From IMG/VR virus record IMGVR_UViG_3300048921_000167, positions 1-25,408 of that record: a DNA stretch of 25,408 nucleotides. One strand, written 5' to 3'. Source of the DNA: a virus. The notes under the pieces are model-generated. The model saw only the letters and a program-made list of their open reading frames with translations. It was not told where the DNA came from and ran no database searches. Numbering within the stretch: position 1 is the stretch's first letter; each line of letters begins with the position of its first letter. Made by a program: the position numbers and the translations under genes. Of this stretch, positions 13,464 through 22,444 are shown piece by piece.

Positions 13464-14414
13464 ATGCCGACGAATACCTTCAAGACGTATGACGTGGTTG
13501 GTAACCGCGAAGACCTGATCGATAAGATCTTCAACGTGTCGCCGACCGACACCCCGTTCACCTCGTCGATCGCCAAGACGACGGCCACGAACGTGTTTCA
13601 CGAGTGGCAGCGTGACACCCTGCGCGCGCCGAACAAGAGCAATGCGGCGGTCGAAGGTGCGGATGCCACCTACAACGCCCAGGCGCCCACGCAACGGCTT
13701 GGCAATCGCTGCCAGATCGTGCAGGACACGTTCTCGATCTCGGGCACGCAGAATTCGGTTCGTCACGCCGGCGGCTCGGAACTGAAGCGCCTGAAAGCGA
13801 AGAAGATGGTCGAGTTGAAGAAGGACATCGAAGCTGCTGCGATCGCCAACACCACGGCGGTTGTCGGTTCGGATTCGGTTGCCCGTCAGATGCGCGGCCT
13901 CGCGGGTTGGATCGCGACGAACAACGATATGGGCGTCGGCGGTGTTGCGCCGGATCCGATCAACAACGTGGCGCCGGTCAACGGTACGGCCCGCGCGTTC
14001 GCTGAGACGAACTTCAAGAACGGCATCCTGCTCGCCTATACCCAGGGCGGCAACGTCACGATGGCGTTGATGAACCCGGCGCACAAGCAGCAAGCGTCGG
14101 CCTTCACCGGCAACGTGACGCGTTTCAACGAAGTGGACGGGGCTCCGCGCGGCAAGACGCTGCAAACCGCCTACACGTTCTACGGCTCGGACTTCGGCAA
14201 TATCAAGATGGTGCCGAACCGGGTGATGTCGAACGGCGTCGACGGCAACGTGTACGGCGTGGACACCGACTACTGGGCGCTCGCGACTCTGCGCGGCTTC
14301 GAAGATGAAGAACTGGCGAAAGTGGGCGACGCCCGCAATTTCCAGATCATCTGGGAAGGCACGCTGGAAGCTCGCGAAGAGCGTTCCTCGTTCGCCGTGC
14401 GCGACCTGTCGTAA
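13464..14414 (+). CDS. Major capsid protein, SU10 type
   Basis: 316 residues, ATG at 13464. The sequence carries the SU10-type signature: NREDLIDKIFNVSPTDTPFT, then TTATNVFHEWQRDTLRAP, FSISGTQNSVRHAG and the ending WEGTLEAREERSSFAVRDLS. These proteins have the HK97 fold and form the icosahedral shell. It follows the scaffold gene and is followed by a strong UUCG-loop terminator, consistent with the high expression needed. There is no N-terminal delta domain; shaping is left to the separate scaffold. Confidence 0.9.
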   Translation: MPTNTFKTYDVVGNREDLIDKIFNVSPTDTPFTSSIAKTTATNVFHEWQRDTLRAPNKSNAAVEGADATYNAQAPTQRLGNRCQIVQDTFSISGTQNSVRHAGGSELKRLKAKKMVELKKDIEAAAIANTTAVVGSDSVARQMRGLAGWIATNNDMGVGGVAPDPINNVAPVNGTARAFAETNFKNGILLAYTQGGNVTMALMNPAHKQQASAFTGNVTRFNEVDGAPRGKTLQTAYTFYGSDFGNIKMVPNRVMSNGVDGNVYGVDTDYWALATLRGFEDEELAKVGDARNFQIIWEGTLEAREERSSFAVRDLS

Positions 14415-14437
14415 ATCAGTCTCCTCGTAGCGCTTTG

Positions 14438-14464
14438 GGGCCTCTTCGGAGGCCCTATTTTTTT
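14438..14464 (+). terminator. UUCG-tetraloop terminator after the capsid gene
   Basis: Stem GGGCCTC (14438-14444) with GAGGCCC (14449-14455) around a C(UUCG)G loop, then TATTTTTTT. A very stable intrinsic terminator that may stabilise capsid mRNA. Confidence 0.88.
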
Positions 14465-14474
14465 GGAGTTCGCC

Positions 14475-14759
14475 ATGTCGGCAGTGAAAGAAATCCACGC
14501 TTACGACGACAAACTTGTTTTCGAGTGCGAAGAGCGCTTCGACGGCTTGGTCGATCGATGCAAGGAACGTCAAAACACGCGCCAATTCGGCGACAGTGAA
14601 TTGCCTCTGCTCGCAGAAGTGCCGGGCATAGTGATCTACGACTATTGCATCCGAAACGGCGTTACGTGGCGCGAGTTCATGACCGAGCCAGCACATGCGA
14701 GAAGGATGCTCAACGATCCTGCGCTTGCCTACTTTCGTATCAAACCGGGAGTCGTCTAA
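14475..14759 (+). CDS. Hypothetical head-region protein
   Basis: 94 residues from ATG at 14475 with TTGGAG 7 nt upstream. The C-terminus (GVTWREFMTEPAHARRMLND, then PALAYFRIKPGVV) matches a recurrent pattern of small phage proteins placed after the capsid gene, ending in a FRIWxGxV-like tail. Their function is not established. The rest is soluble and mixed alpha/beta. A role in head completion is suggested by position only. Confidence 0.7.
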   Translation: MSAVKEIHAYDDKLVFECEERFDGLVDRCKERQNTRQFGDSELPLLAEVPGIVIYDYCIRNGVTWREFMTEPAHARRMLNDPALAYFRIKPGVV

Positions 14760-14761
14760 TC

Positions 14762-15163
14762 ATGTTCGTTATTCAAAAGCACGTCGCCGTCGATTCGTAC
14801 GCGGCGCTCAGTGGCACCATCGGCTGCCCCGGCCAGATCGCGATCGACCAAAGCACGGGCGCCATATGGTGCAAGCTCTCGGGCGGCTGGACAATGATCG
14901 TTGACGCCTCGGGCAATCCAGTTGCGCCGCCGGTGTCGGGCGCCGTGACGGTCAAGAACTCGGCTGGCACGGTCACGCGCTCGCTTACGGCAGTCGCCGG
15001 CGTGGTGACGCTTGCGGCGACGGATGCGATTGTTGCCAACGGCGCTTCCCTCGTCTTGCAGACCTCCGCCGGTGCGACGTCATCGGGCAATGCCACGCTC
15101 AATAGCCCCGCGGTCGCCACGGTTGCGGCCGGTGCTGTGACCGCCGTGAAAGCGAGCGCGTAA
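14762..15163 (+). CDS. Probable head decoration or fibre-like structural protein
   Basis: 133 residues, ATG at 14762, two bases after the upstream stop. The N-terminal 45 residues (MFVIQKHVAVDSYAALSGTI, GAIWCKLSGGWTMI) form a small beta domain of the kind that anchors phage surface proteins. The rest (about 60-133) is a Thr/Ala/Val/Gly-rich beta repeat (VTVKNSAGTVTRSLTAVAGV), typical of head-fibre or decoration proteins. It lies between capsid and adaptor genes. Exact placement on the virion is inferred. Confidence 0.6.
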   Translation: MFVIQKHVAVDSYAALSGTIGCPGQIAIDQSTGAIWCKLSGGWTMIVDASGNPVAPPVSGAVTVKNSAGTVTRSLTAVAGVVTLAATDAIVANGASLVLQTSAGATSSGNATLNSPAVATVAAGAVTAVKASA

Positions 15164-15756
15164 TGCCATTCGGCTCATACGACGAGCTTCAAACGGCAGT
15201 CGGGCGCTGGCTGAAGCGGACGAACCTGAACGACAGCATCCCCGACTTCATCGCGCTCGCCGAGGCGAAGCTGAACACGAAGATCCGCGTTCGGCAGATG
15301 CGTACGTTCTTTTCGATCACGCCGACTCAGCCCTTCGTATCGCTTCCTGGCGACTACGCAGAGGCGATTCGGCTGACGTACGGCACTCGGCGCATGGACT
15401 TCATTTCGGAGAATCTCGCGACCGAGCAGATGAACCGAGACGGGCAGACCGACGAGTTCACGATCGCCGGCAACAAGATCTGGCTGCTGACCTACGTCGA
15501 CGGCCAGACGAAGATGACGCTGCACTACTACCAGAACATCGAATCGCTCAGCGAATCGAACACCTCGAACTGGCTTCTGGAAGACGCACCGAACATCTAC
15601 CTGTATGCCGCGCTCGTCGAGGCAGAGCCATTCATCAAGAATGACGACCGGATCGCCATATGGGCGCAGATGCTCCAAGCCGCGCTTGACGATCTCGAGC
15701 GCAACGACGATTCCGGCCAGCACTCCGGATCGGCGCTCTCGATGAGGGCCGGATAA
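15163..15756 (+). CDS. Head-tail adaptor protein, SU10-adaptor type
   Basis: 197 residues, ATG at 15163 with a 1-bp overlap upstream. The opening [20 protein letters not shown], then [20 protein letters not shown], and the later [14 protein letters not shown] is the characteristic pattern of phage SU10-type adaptor proteins. A C-terminal helical part ([20 protein letters not shown]) packs below the portal. A ring of twelve adaptors extends the portal channel and holds the nozzle encoded next. Family by pattern, supported by order portal-scaffold-capsid-adaptor-nozzle. Confidence 0.82.
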   Translation: MPFGSYDELQTAVGRWLKRTNLNDSIPDFIALAEAKLNTKIRVRQMRTFFSITPTQPFVSLPGDYAEAIRLTYGTRRMDFISENLATEQMNRDGQTDEFTIAGNKIWLLTYVDGQTKMTLHYYQNIESLSESNTSNWLLEDAPNIYLYAALVEAEPFIKNDDRIAIWAQMLQAALDDLERNDDSGQHSGSALSMRAG

Positions 15757-17441
15757 TGCCCGCATTCGTTGGCTTCGCGCCGGACATGGATACCACCATG
15801 CCGGGCGTCATCGTCGACTGCGAAGACCTGTTGCCGTCGATTCGCGGCATGCGCGCGGCGCCGAGCGCTGTCTCTACCGCGATGCCTGCTTTACCATCGA
15901 AAGTGCTGGGCGCTGCTGCGGTCGTGAAGCTGGACAACACTCGACGCCTGATCGTGGGCACGGCCACGAAGCTATTCGAGGAAGGTGCAGGCGTATGGAA
16001 CGACGTTTCGCGCACGCACGGCGGACCGTACACCACCTCGACGCAAGGAACCTGGCGCTTTACGCAGTTCGGCAATGAGACGATCGGCACGAACAACGCC
16101 GATACGATCCAGCAGAGCCAGACCGGCGCGTTCACCGACATGCCGAGCCCGCTGGGCTCTTTCACTGTCACTGCGGGCGGCTCGGGCTACACGAGCGCTC
16201 CAACGGTGACGATCACCGACCCTTCTGGCCTTGGCAGCGGCGCTACAGCGGTCGCGACAGTCGCGGGTGGTGTCGTCACAGGCGTGACGCTCACGAACCC
16301 CGGCACGGGCTATGTGACGGCTCCCACGGTCGCGTTTGGCGGTCCCGGAACGGGCGCGGCGGCAACGGCTGTGATCGCCAAGGCGCCGATCGCCGCGATC
16401 ATCGAGTCTGTCGCGGGCTTCGTCTTCCTGTTCAACACCACGGACCCGGTATTCGGCGTGCGTCCGAATGGTTGGTGGTGCAGCGGGCTCTTCGATCAGA
16501 CCATCTGGACGCCCAGCGAGGCTACGCAGTGCGCAAACGGTCTGATCGTCGATACGCCGGGTGATATCCGGGCAGGGCGCGGGCTCGGTCCTGACATCGT
16601 GGTCTATAAAGAGACGGCGATGTATTACGGCACCTATCAGGGTCCGCCGGTTATCTGGGCGTTCAACGTCATCTCGAACCAGATCGGCGCCCCGTGTCAG
16701 GAAGCCGTGATATCGATCGGCACCGCGCATCTATTCCTCGGCAACGACAATTTCTACATCTTCGATGGCACGCGCCCGCAGCCGATCGGCGATCAGATCA
16801 AGAACTGGTTCTTCAATCAGCAAAATCCGGCATTCAAGCAGACCGTCGCGAGCGTTCATGACCACGCGAATAGCCTCGTGTTTTGGTACTTCGTGAGCGT
16901 CAACAGCACCGGCCCGATCGATTCATGCGTCGTCTACAACTACAAGACGCAGCGGTGGGGGAAGGCCGATCGCGCGATCGAGGCGGCGGTTGACTATATC
17001 AACGGGCAGATCACCTGGACGTCGCTGGGCACTCTGGCGGACATTTGGCAGGATATGCCTACCGTGCCGTGGAACTCGCCCTTTTGGACAAGCGTAGGCG
17101 TGCTGCCGTCGATTATCGACATGACGCACACGATTCAGACGCTGACCGGCGCCGCTGGCGAGTCCTCGCTGACGACAGGGGACTTCGGAGACGACGAAAG
17201 CTATTCGCTGCTCTCCTATGTGCGTCCGCGCTTCGCTCAGGATCCGGCATCGGCCACGATGACGACGCAGGAGCGATTCACACTCGGCGGCGCATTCACG
17301 GCCGGCGGCAGCAGCGAGTACTTCGACGGCAAGTTCGACGTCGATATCTCCGCGCGCTATCACCGCGCCATCATGACCATGCAGGGCGACTGCGAAATCA
17401 TCGGCTACACGCCGAAGCTCGTCCCGGACGGTGAAGCATGA
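15756..17441 (+). CDS. Tail nozzle / DNA-stabilisation protein (P22 gp10-like) with inserted beta domain
   Basis: 561 residues, ATG at 15756. The body is beta-propeller-like and resembles P22 gp10-type nozzles: [60 protein letters not shown] and [20 protein letters not shown]. Residues about 136-207 are two copies of the [13 protein letters not shown]-type beta repeat common in phage fibres, which interrupts the propeller. The nozzle closes the portal channel, keeps DNA in the head and may carry the tail needle or spikes. It overlaps the adaptor gene by 1 bp and the next gene by 4 bp. Confidence 0.8.
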   Translation: MPAFVGFAPDMDTTMPGVIVDCEDLLPSIRGMRAAPSAVSTAMPALPSKVLGAAAVVKLDNTRRLIVGTATKLFEEGAGVWNDVSRTHGGPYTTSTQGTWRFTQFGNETIGTNNADTIQQSQTGAFTDMPSPLGSFTVTAGGSGYTSAPTVTITDPSGLGSGATAVATVAGGVVTGVTLTNPGTGYVTAPTVAFGGPGTGAAATAVIAKAPIAAIIESVAGFVFLFNTTDPVFGVRPNGWWCSGLFDQTIWTPSEATQCANGLIVDTPGDIRAGRGLGPDIVVYKETAMYYGTYQGPPVIWAFNVISNQIGAPCQEAVISIGTAHLFLGNDNFYIFDGTRPQPIGDQIKNWFFNQQNPAFKQTVASVHDHANSLVFWYFVSVNSTGPIDSCVVYNYKTQRWGKADRAIEAAVDYINGQITWTSLGTLADIWQDMPTVPWNSPFWTSVGVLPSIIDMTHTIQTLTGAAGESSLTTGDFGDDESYSLLSYVRPRFAQDPASATMTTQERFTLGGAFTAGGSSEYFDGKFDVDISARYHRAIMTMQGDCEIIGYTPKLVPDGEA

Positions 17442-17764
17442 GACTCCAGGGCCCGCAACTCCCAGACGCGCCGACCGGCGACAACTTCAACTCTAATCTC
17501 GTGGCGAAGCTCAAAGCGCTGCTCACGAAGATGACGGACCAGGTGAACGGCGTCAGCGAGGGCCACGTTCAGGCAGTCACGAACGCCACCACAGCGCCGC
17601 CGACGTCGACCCTGGTCCGCGCGCAAATCGGCGACTTCGTTCGCAACTCGAACCCGACCGTGCAGGGCGCAGCGGGTTCGCACTTCATCGTGATCGGCTG
17701 GACATGCGTTGTCGCGGGCTCTCCCGGCACGTGGGTCCAGAACCGCACGCTCACAGGCACCTGA
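17438..17764 (+). CDS. Small tail-associated protein
   Basis: 108 residues from ATG at 17438, ATGA overlap with the nozzle gene. The N-terminal 40 residues are helical ([20 protein letters not shown]) and could trimerise. The C-terminal half ([20 protein letters not shown], then [20 protein letters not shown]) matches a small beta module found at the ends of many phage tail-fibre proteins. It may be a minimal fibre or a cap on the nozzle. Function inferred from the module and the neighbours. Confidence 0.65.
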   Translation: MRLQGPQLPDAPTGDNFNSNLVAKLKALLTKMTDQVNGVSEGHVQAVTNATTAPPTSTLVRAQIGDFVRNSNPTVQGAAGSHFIVIGWTCVVAGSPGTWVQNRTLTGT

Positions 17765-17765
17765 C

Positions 17766-18182
17766 ATGAAACAACTCGTGCAAATCGCGCCGGCTGACTT
17801 AGCGGCGGTCTGGTCACGTGTGCGCCCCGGACTCGAGTCGATGGATAAAGCCGATGGCTGGATCCCTGAAGACGTCTATTGCTCGCTCAAGTTGGGCCAC
17901 GCGACGCTGTACCTGGTGACGATCGATGAGGTCGAGCACGGCTTTCTGGTGCTGCGCGCGCTTCAGGACTATGACGGCGCGCGGCTGCATATCTGGGTGC
18001 TGCACTCGACGACCGGCGTCGACGTGATGGCAGCGTTTAGCGACGAACTGGATGAAATGGGGCGCCGCATTGGCGCAAAGAAACTTACGTTCGGAACGAC
18101 ACGGCGTGGGTGGGCTAAAACGGCTCCGAAGTACGGATTTAGTCAGCTCGAAGTGATCTGGCAGAGGAGCATCGGTGGATAA
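17766..18182 (+). CDS. GNAT-like phage structural-region protein
   Basis: 138 residues from ATG at 17766, one base after the upstream stop. The order of elements (LYLVTIDEVEHGFLVLRALQ, then LHIWVLHSTTGVDVMAAFSD, ELDEMGRRIGAKKLTFGTTR and RGWAKTAPKYGFSQLEV) follows the GNAT acetyltransferase fold, with the final GF-x-x-x-E-V strand. The acetyl-CoA P-loop motif R/Q-x-x-G-x-G/A is not clearly present, so it may be inactive. Such genes are frequent in podovirus structural regions with unknown role. Its last 44 bp overlap the 3' end of the opposite-strand HNH-type gene. Confidence 0.65.
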   Translation: MKQLVQIAPADLAAVWSRVRPGLESMDKADGWIPEDVYCSLKLGHATLYLVTIDEVEHGFLVLRALQDYDGARLHIWVLHSTTGVDVMAAFSDELDEMGRRIGAKKLTFGTTRRGWAKTAPKYGFSQLEVIWQRSIGG

Positions 18183-18807
18183 GATCCGCGTCGGACAACA
18201 GTTCCACTTTCTTCCATCGATGAACAGTGGAGTAGGGCACCCCGGTTTTATCCGCCAATTCCTTCAAGGTAATCCGCGCGCCGTTCATCTCCACCCATAT
18301 AGCGCACTTTCTATTTCTTACTTGCTCAATGGGTTTGGCCCAGACGCAATTGGATGGCTCGTAGCCGCCAGCGTTGTCGCGTCGTTCGATCGTCAAATCC
18401 GGTGCAGGGCGTGCGCCCATGTCGTCCATAAAAGCCGAGAAGCTATTGAGCCAAGCTTCGCAAACCGTAATGCCTTTTGCCCCATATCGAGCGAAAGCAT
18501 GGTTCTTTGGGTTGGTGCATCGCTGCTTCATTTCAGCCCAAACGCGGTACTCCGGAGTGCCACTCAGGCCGTGTTTGAGCATGCCCCGATGGTTCAGCTT
18601 CGACTGTTTTTCGCGGGCCGTTTCTTTCCGCAGACATCCACACGACGCAATGTCTCCGGACCTAAGAGAGGCCAATTTGGCTCCCTTTTTTATGCCGCAG
18701 TCGCACCTGCAAAGGACGAATCTGGCCTTTTGCGCGCGGTAGACGCGCGGAGCCAGTTCTTCGACGACGGTCATACGCCCGAATCGCAAACCCGCAAGAG
18801 ATTCCAT
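18139..18807 (-). CDS. HNH-type homing-endonuclease-like protein with C-terminal HTH
   Basis: 222 residues on the strand opposite to all surrounding late genes. I chose ATG at 18807 because GAGAG lies 7 nt upstream; ATG at 18846 has no ribosome-binding site. An N-terminal region has a Cys cluster C33-x-C35-x-C37 and C56-x-C58 that can bind zinc. The centre (MKQRCTNPKNHAFARYGAKG, then MGARPAPDLTIERRDNAGGY and EPSNCVWAKPIEQVRNRK) is the pattern of phage HNH-related proteins with an R-x-D-N-x-G-x-Y-x-P-x-N-C-x-W core. A C-terminal helix-turn-helix (ITLKELADKTGVPYSTVHRW) would give DNA specificity. Orientation, AT-richer sequence and insertion between late genes suggest an acquired free-standing mobile gene. 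Confidence 0.75.
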   Translation of the reverse strand: MESLAGLRFGRMTVVEELAPRVYRAQKARFVLCRCDCGIKKGAKLASLRSGDIASCGCLRKETAREKQSKLNHRGMLKHGLSGTPEYRVWAEMKQRCTNPKNHAFARYGAKGITVCEAWLNSFSAFMDDMGARPAPDLTIERRDNAGGYEPSNCVWAKPIEQVRNRKCAIWVEMNGARITLKELADKTGVPYSTVHRWKKVELLSDADLIHRCSSARSLRAD

Positions 18808-18878
18808 GTCGCTGCTCTCAGTTGTCTTGTGAGATCGATGGTACATCAAATTGAATCTGGTATTAGGAGAAAAGCATC

Positions 18879-19916
18879 ATGAGCAGCGGTGGCGGCGGAA
18901 GCCAAACTACGACTCAATCCCTGCCTGGATATGCCCAGCCATACGCCCAGCAGATCCTGCAACAGGGCGCGACGCTCTCACAGCAGCAGATGCCCCAATA
19001 CACCGGGCAGCTCGCAGCGGGGCTCACACCGGGCCAGCAGTCGGGCATCGATAGCATCAATTCGATGGCCGGCCAGTCGAACCCGACGCTGAACGCTGCC
19101 AACAGCGCAGCGCAGGGCGCGATCAGCAATGCGAACAACCCCTACCAGACGTCGAACCAGTACATCGGCCAGAACGTGCAAGCGTCGCAGAATCCATACG
19201 CGACGATGGATAACCCGGATCTCGATGCTCAGGTCAATAAGGCGCAGACCGACCTGACGAACCAGTATGCGGCCGGAACTGCGGCGTCGACGATGGCGCA
19301 GTTCCGCAACTCGGGCGCGTTCGGCGGATCGGCGCAGCAAGAGACACAGCAGTTGAATCAAAACCAACTCGCAAACGCGCTGACGAACGTCGATACGCAG
19401 CTTCGCGGCAACGCCTATGCAGGCACGCAAGCGGCAGCCGGCCAGCAGGCAGCGCTCAACACGAGCACGAACCTCGCGAACCAGACCAACAATCTCGGCT
19501 ACACGCAGCAGCAAAATGCGCTGAACAGCCAAAACTACCAGAACGCGCAGAACAACGCGCTTCAGGGAGCGTCGCTCGCGCCCTCGCTGAATCAGGCTGG
19601 CTATTACGGCGCGGATCAGCAGTTGCAGGCCGGCCAAACGCAGCAGGCAACGAATCAGAACCAACTCGGCGCGCAATATCAGCAGTGGTACAACCAGGCA
19701 TACTCGCCATACCAGCAACTCGGCGTGCTTCAAAGCGCGCTCTCGGGCGCGCTCGGCTCCGGTTCGCAAGGTGTCACGCAGTCCACTCAAAGCGGCGGAA
19801 ACGGCATCACCGGTGCTCTCGGCGGCGCAGCTACAGGCGCGGCCGCGGGCTCGGTATTCGGCCCGTGGGGCACGGCTATCGGTGCTGGTGCCGGGTTGAT
19901 CGGCAGCTATCTCTAA
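18879..19916 (+). CDS. Gln/Asn-rich probable DNA-ejection protein
   Basis: 345 residues, ATG at 18879 with TAGGAGA 8 nt upstream. It begins MSSGGGGSQTTTQSLPGYAQ and is rich in Q, N, A, S and T throughout, with long predicted helices (QNPYATMDNPDLDAQVNKAQ). The last 40 residues are a glycine-zipper hydrophobic segment (GAATGAAAGSVFGPWGTAIG, then AGAGLIGSYL) that could insert in a membrane. This composition and the place after the tail nozzle suit an ejected internal virion protein, as in P22 gp7/gp16/gp20, although there is no direct similarity I can assert. A tail-tip protein is the alternative. Confidence 0.6.
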   Translation: MSSGGGGSQTTTQSLPGYAQPYAQQILQQGATLSQQQMPQYTGQLAAGLTPGQQSGIDSINSMAGQSNPTLNAANSAAQGAISNANNPYQTSNQYIGQNVQASQNPYATMDNPDLDAQVNKAQTDLTNQYAAGTAASTMAQFRNSGAFGGSAQQETQQLNQNQLANALTNVDTQLRGNAYAGTQAAAGQQAALNTSTNLANQTNNLGYTQQQNALNSQNYQNAQNNALQGASLAPSLNQAGYYGADQQLQAGQTQQATNQNQLGAQYQQWYNQAYSPYQQLGVLQSALSGALGSGSQGVTQSTQSGGNGITGALGGAATGAAAGSVFGPWGTAIGAGAGLIGSYL

Positions 19917-19927
19917 GGGGTTAAAAA

Positions 19928-20383
19928 ATGAGTTCAGATGGTAGCGGCGGTTACGACCTCGGCAGCGGTGCAACAGGCGATCTCGGGGGCGGTAGTTCGC
20001 CTTCAGGGTTCTCCATGCCTGACGGCAGCGGGAACACACTCTTTTCAATGCCCGGCGGTGGCGCTGCGGTCCCCGGGCAAGTGCAGTCCAATCCGATGAG
20101 CATGGGCCAGGGCGTCATGAATAGCGGCAACCTGTCCGGCATGACGCAGCAGAACGCCATCCTGCAAAAGATCATGCAGGGCGCAGGCGGCAAGGGCGCA
20201 GCCCAACAGGCCCCGGGCGGCATGGGTGGAATGGGCGGCATGCACGGCGGCGGCAATGGAATGCAAAGCTTCATGCCCTCGTCGGCGATCACTCTTCCGT
20301 ATTCTCTCTCCACGGGCGGCACGCAGTCTCTGCTGAACCAGATCTTGCAGCGTGCGAATTCCAATCCTTCGGCGATGGGGTAA
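19928..20383 (+). CDS. Gly/Met-rich hypothetical virion protein
   Basis: 151 residues from ATG at 19928, 11 bp after the previous gene. The first 60 residues are Gly/Ser-rich and probably disordered (GGYDLGSGATGDLGGGSS). A short helix (MTQQNAILQKIMQGAGGKGA) is followed by a Gly-Met run (GGMGGMGGMHGGGNGM) and a second helix (TQSLLNQILQRANSNPSAMG). No known family. It sits in the block of presumed ejection proteins and may be a small partner of one of them. Confidence 0.55.
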   Translation: MSSDGSGGYDLGSGATGDLGGGSSPSGFSMPDGSGNTLFSMPGGGAAVPGQVQSNPMSMGQGVMNSGNLSGMTQQNAILQKIMQGAGGKGAAQQAPGGMGGMGGMHGGGNGMQSFMPSSAITLPYSLSTGGTQSLLNQILQRANSNPSAMG

Positions 20384-20386
20384 GAC

Positions 20387-22444
20387 ATGGGTCTGCTCGA
20401 CAGTTTTTCCTCGGATCTCGCTGGCCCGGATGGGCAGTTGACGCCGGCCGGTCAGGGCTTGCTCGCAACCGGCCTCGGCATTCTCGCGCACAATCGCGGG
20501 CTGACGTCTGGCACGCAGGCGATCGGCATGGGCGGCCTTGAAGGCTTGAGCACATATCAAGGCGCGAAGCAGGCGCAGATGTCTCAGCAGATGCAAAACG
20601 CACAGCTTCAGCAACTCGCGTTCGGCCTGCAAAAGAATAAGATGCTGATGAATCTGGCATCGCAGTACCTCGCCGGCGATCCGGCGCAAGGCGATCCATC
20701 GCAGGGCGCGCCAGCACCTGCCGCGATGCCTGCCGCTCCCGGTGCTGCGTCGCCTCAGGACGGGCCTGTAGCAGGTCCTCCGGGCGTTCCGCTTCAGATG
20801 GATGCGGGAGCGCCTCCGCAAGCCGCTGGCGGCGCTCCGATGCAGCCCCCGCCACAGATGCCCCCGCAGATGCCGCAAGGCGCTGCACCGCCCGCTATCC
20901 CGCCTCAGGGCGGTGCCGGCGGTCCGGTTCCGGGTAGCCCATTCGGGAACATGCCGCGCGGGCTCGTCGCCTATGGTTTGATGACTGATCCCGGCAAGCT
21001 CTTCGAGAACGCAGCCGCACAGTATTCGCCGACCGACTTCATGAAGACGCTGCGCGCGGCCGGCATCGATCCGAATAGCGATCTCGGCAAGCAAATGCTT
21101 CAGCACCAGGTAGCGGTGCAGAACTCCGACAAGGTCACGGCACTGCGCGGCGGCGGTTACGTGCGCAACGACACGACCGGCGAGATGCAGCAACTCCCGA
21201 CCGTGCCTGAAGGGTTTACGGCAGTGCAGGGGCCGAACGGATGGCAGATCGTGCCGGTTCAGGGAGGCACTGCGGCGATGACTGCAAGCAGCGGGGCGAA
21301 GGCAGCGGGAACCGCTGGATATCAACTGACGCCCGCTTGGGACCCGACCGCGAACGGCGGCAAAGGCGGTATGGTTCAGCAAACTGTCGCGAACGTTGCA
21401 AGCGCGGCCAATGGTGCGCCCCCTGCCGGCGCCACGGGCACGCCAGCGCCGATCGCCAACAACAACCCGGGCGCCATGATGCCGGGCGGCAAGCTGGCGA
21501 CCTATCCGACGATGCAAGCCGGCCTTGATGCGCTCGATGGCAATCTGAAGAGCTACGGGCAACAGGGAATCAATACGCTGGCCGGCGTTATCTCGAAGTG
21601 GGCTCCGCCGAACGAGAACAACACGGCCGCTTACATCCAGGACGTGTCGACGCGCCTCGGATTGAAGCCCGACCAGCCCATCGATCTCAGTAACCCGCTT
21701 GTGCGTCATGCGATCTCGGCCGGGATCTCGTTGCACGAGAACGGCCCTGGCGGCGTCTTCGGTCAACCCGGCGCGCAGGGGTCGCCGGCATCGGCCGCAC
21801 AACCTCCAGCCGGCCCTATGGCGGCCGCGCCCCCGCTTGGACTTCCTACGGCTGCAAATTCATCGCAAGGAGCCCCGAGCAAGCTTATGGCTGATTCGTA
21901 TAGCGGCTTGTCGACTGCCGATGCGAATTACCAGCAGTCGCGCGCGGCGCTTACCCAGATGATGGCTTTGGCGAATCAGAAGGGCGTAGGAGGCGCTGCG
22001 ATCGGTGTTCTGCCATCCGCAGTTGGGACAAAGATCAGCCCGGATGCCGCGGAGTATCAAAAGCTGCACGCGACCTACGTGTCGATGCAAGGGAAAGCGC
22101 TGGGGTCCGGTGGTACGGATGCTTCGCGCGCAAATATCGATGAGTCCGTGCCGACCTACGACAAGCCGCAATCCGCGATGCTCAGCGGTCTGAACACGCA
22201 ACTCAACAACCTCGATCTCTCGCATCTGAAAACGCAGTTTCTCACTCCCGTTTATCAGCAGGGCGACGAAAAGGCGTACACGCAGAAGTCCGCCGGGTTT
22301 GATCAAAACGTCACGCCCCAGATATTGCCCATCCTTCAGATGTCGGGGCCGACTCAACAGGCCGCCGTCAGGGCCGCAGTCAAAGCGAACCCCGCACTGC
22401 GATCGAATTTCGAATGGGCATTCAACAATGGGTTGCTGAAATGA
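20387..22444 (+). CDS. Large ejection protein with muramidase-like segment
   Basis: 685 residues, ATG at 20387. The N-terminus (residues 1-100) is helical. Residues about 105-190 are a Pro/Ala/Gln/Met-rich linker. Residues about 358-450 (NNNPGAMMPGGKLATYPTMQ, then SYGQQGINTLAGVISKWAPP, NNTAAYIQDVSTRLGL and ISAGISLHENG) match a segment common in phage virion proteins: NPGNIR-like opening, WAPP and HENG, usually linked to peptidoglycan cleavage. The C-terminal 200 residues are helical. It probably enters the cell envelope with the DNA and opens the murein locally. The catalytic acid cannot be assigned by eye; the canonical GN-[IL]-R is altered to GAMMP here. Confidence 0.65.
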   Translation: MGLLDSFSSDLAGPDGQLTPAGQGLLATGLGILAHNRGLTSGTQAIGMGGLEGLSTYQGAKQAQMSQQMQNAQLQQLAFGLQKNKMLMNLASQYLAGDPAQGDPSQGAPAPAAMPAAPGAASPQDGPVAGPPGVPLQMDAGAPPQAAGGAPMQPPPQMPPQMPQGAAPPAIPPQGGAGGPVPGSPFGNMPRGLVAYGLMTDPGKLFENAAAQYSPTDFMKTLRAAGIDPNSDLGKQMLQHQVAVQNSDKVTALRGGGYVRNDTTGEMQQLPTVPEGFTAVQGPNGWQIVPVQGGTAAMTASSGAKAAGTAGYQLTPAWDPTANGGKGGMVQQTVANVASAANGAPPAGATGTPAPIANNNPGAMMPGGKLATYPTMQAGLDALDGNLKSYGQQGINTLAGVISKWAPPNENNTAAYIQDVSTRLGLKPDQPIDLSNPLVRHAISAGISLHENGPGGVFGQPGAQGSPASAAQPPAGPMAAAPPLGLPTAANSSQGAPSKLMADSYSGLSTADANYQQSRAALTQMMALANQKGVGGAAIGVLPSAVGTKISPDAAEYQKLHATYVSMQGKALGSGGTDASRANIDESVPTYDKPQSAMLSGLNTQLNNLDLSHLKTQFLTPVYQQGDEKAYTQKSAGFDQNVTPQILPILQMSGPTQQAAVRAAVKANPALRSNFEWAFNNGLLK

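Noticed and set aside
13311-14696. A 461-codon minus-strand ORF opposite the capsid gene
   Set aside because: The plus-strand capsid protein is unambiguous; the antisense product is Arg/His/Val-rich shadow sequence running through a terminator.
20045-21802. A 585-codon minus-strand ORF opposite the ejection genes
   Set aside because: It is antisense to well-supported genes, is Arg/Leu-rich in the manner of high-GC shadow frames, has no ribosome-binding site and no recognisable domain.
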